In this document: one piece after another, positions 5,670 to 5,735 of the stretch
How positions within the stretch are numbered: position 1 is the first letter of the stretch
Layout: each line of letters begins with the position of its first letter
Source of the DNA: Spirochaetales bacterium
GTDB taxonomy: Bacteria; Spirochaetota; Spirochaetia; JAGLYY01
NCBI GenBank assembly: GCA_023131935.1
Contig: JAGLYY010000437.1
Location: 1 to 5,735 of the forward strand
Direction of reading: 5' to 3'
DNA length: 5,735 nucleotides
Translations under genes and position numbers: made by a program
The notes under the pieces: model-generated
Database searches by the model: none
What the model was told of the DNA's origin: nothing
The model's input: the letters and a program-made list of their open reading frames with translations, nothing else

Positions 5670-5735
5670 TCATGCTTTCTTCTTCTTCATCCTGCGGCTG
5701 ATAAACATCTGCTGCAGGGCGGTAAGTAGGTTTGT
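5670..5735 (-). CDS. yidC: YidC membrane insertase, C-terminal fragment
   Basis: Only the last 21 residues are present; the gene continues past the right edge. The tail begins TNLLTALQQMFISRR and ends MKKKKA. This fits YidC/Oxa1 insertases, whose last membrane helix often runs into a QQ.FI.RR-type sequence and a lysine-rich cytoplasmic end that can contact ribosomes. YidC inserts and folds inner-membrane proteins, alone or with SecYEG. The call rests on this short tail plus the position just upstream of khpB in the same direction, the conserved rnpA-yidC-jag arrangement. Confidence 0.8.
   Translation of the reverse strand, partial: TNLLTALQQMFISRRMKKKKA

Overview
The window looks like ordinary bacterial chromosome. 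Genes are tightly packed and clearly richer in G+C than the longest intergenic gap, which is about 29% G+C over positions 4681-4860. The gene set is housekeeping: S-adenosylmethionine synthetase, YidC, KhpB/Jag, a lipid-linked sugar-phosphate transferase and a nucleoside-type PfkB kinase. The general character of the proteins made me think of a spirochaete, but that is only an impression. The sequence itself supports no more than a bacterium with a conventional Shine-Dalgarno system. I see no phage, IS, CRISPR, tRNA or rRNA signal.

Layout, left to right. Positions 1-223 are a gene edge and leader with nothing firmly assignable. An adenosine-kinase-like PfkB kinase (224-1228, +) runs convergently, with only 4 bp between stop codons, into a leftward operon. 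That operon is metK (3429-2272), then an easily missed 40-residue membrane protein (2268-2146), then a TauE/SafE-family permease (2135-1233). The three genes are separated by 3 and 10 bp, and each downstream ribosome-binding site overlaps or abuts the preceding stop codon, so translational coupling is likely. metK reads from a promoter back-to-back with that of a rightward WecA/TagO/MraY-type transferase (3575-4636). A 345-bp non-coding stretch follows (4637-4981), holding two perfect DnaA boxes, several one-mismatch boxes and a very AT-rich core. On the right, a leftward yidC-khpB pair ends at 4982, with yidC cut by the window edge.

How the parts fit. MetK makes SAM, and adenosine kinase would salvage the adenosine released when spent SAM is recycled through S-adenosylhomocysteine, so the left half may be a SAM/sulfur neighbourhood (inference). 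The TauE/SafE family includes exporters of sulfur compounds, which fits but does not prove this. The right half is the tail of the widespread rpmH-rnpA-yidC-jag cluster, which in many bacteria lies beside dnaA or the replication origin. The DnaA boxes just beyond khpB therefore make the gap a credible oriC or DnaA-binding locus. The two observations I rate highest are this candidate origin and the hidden small membrane protein between metK and the permease.
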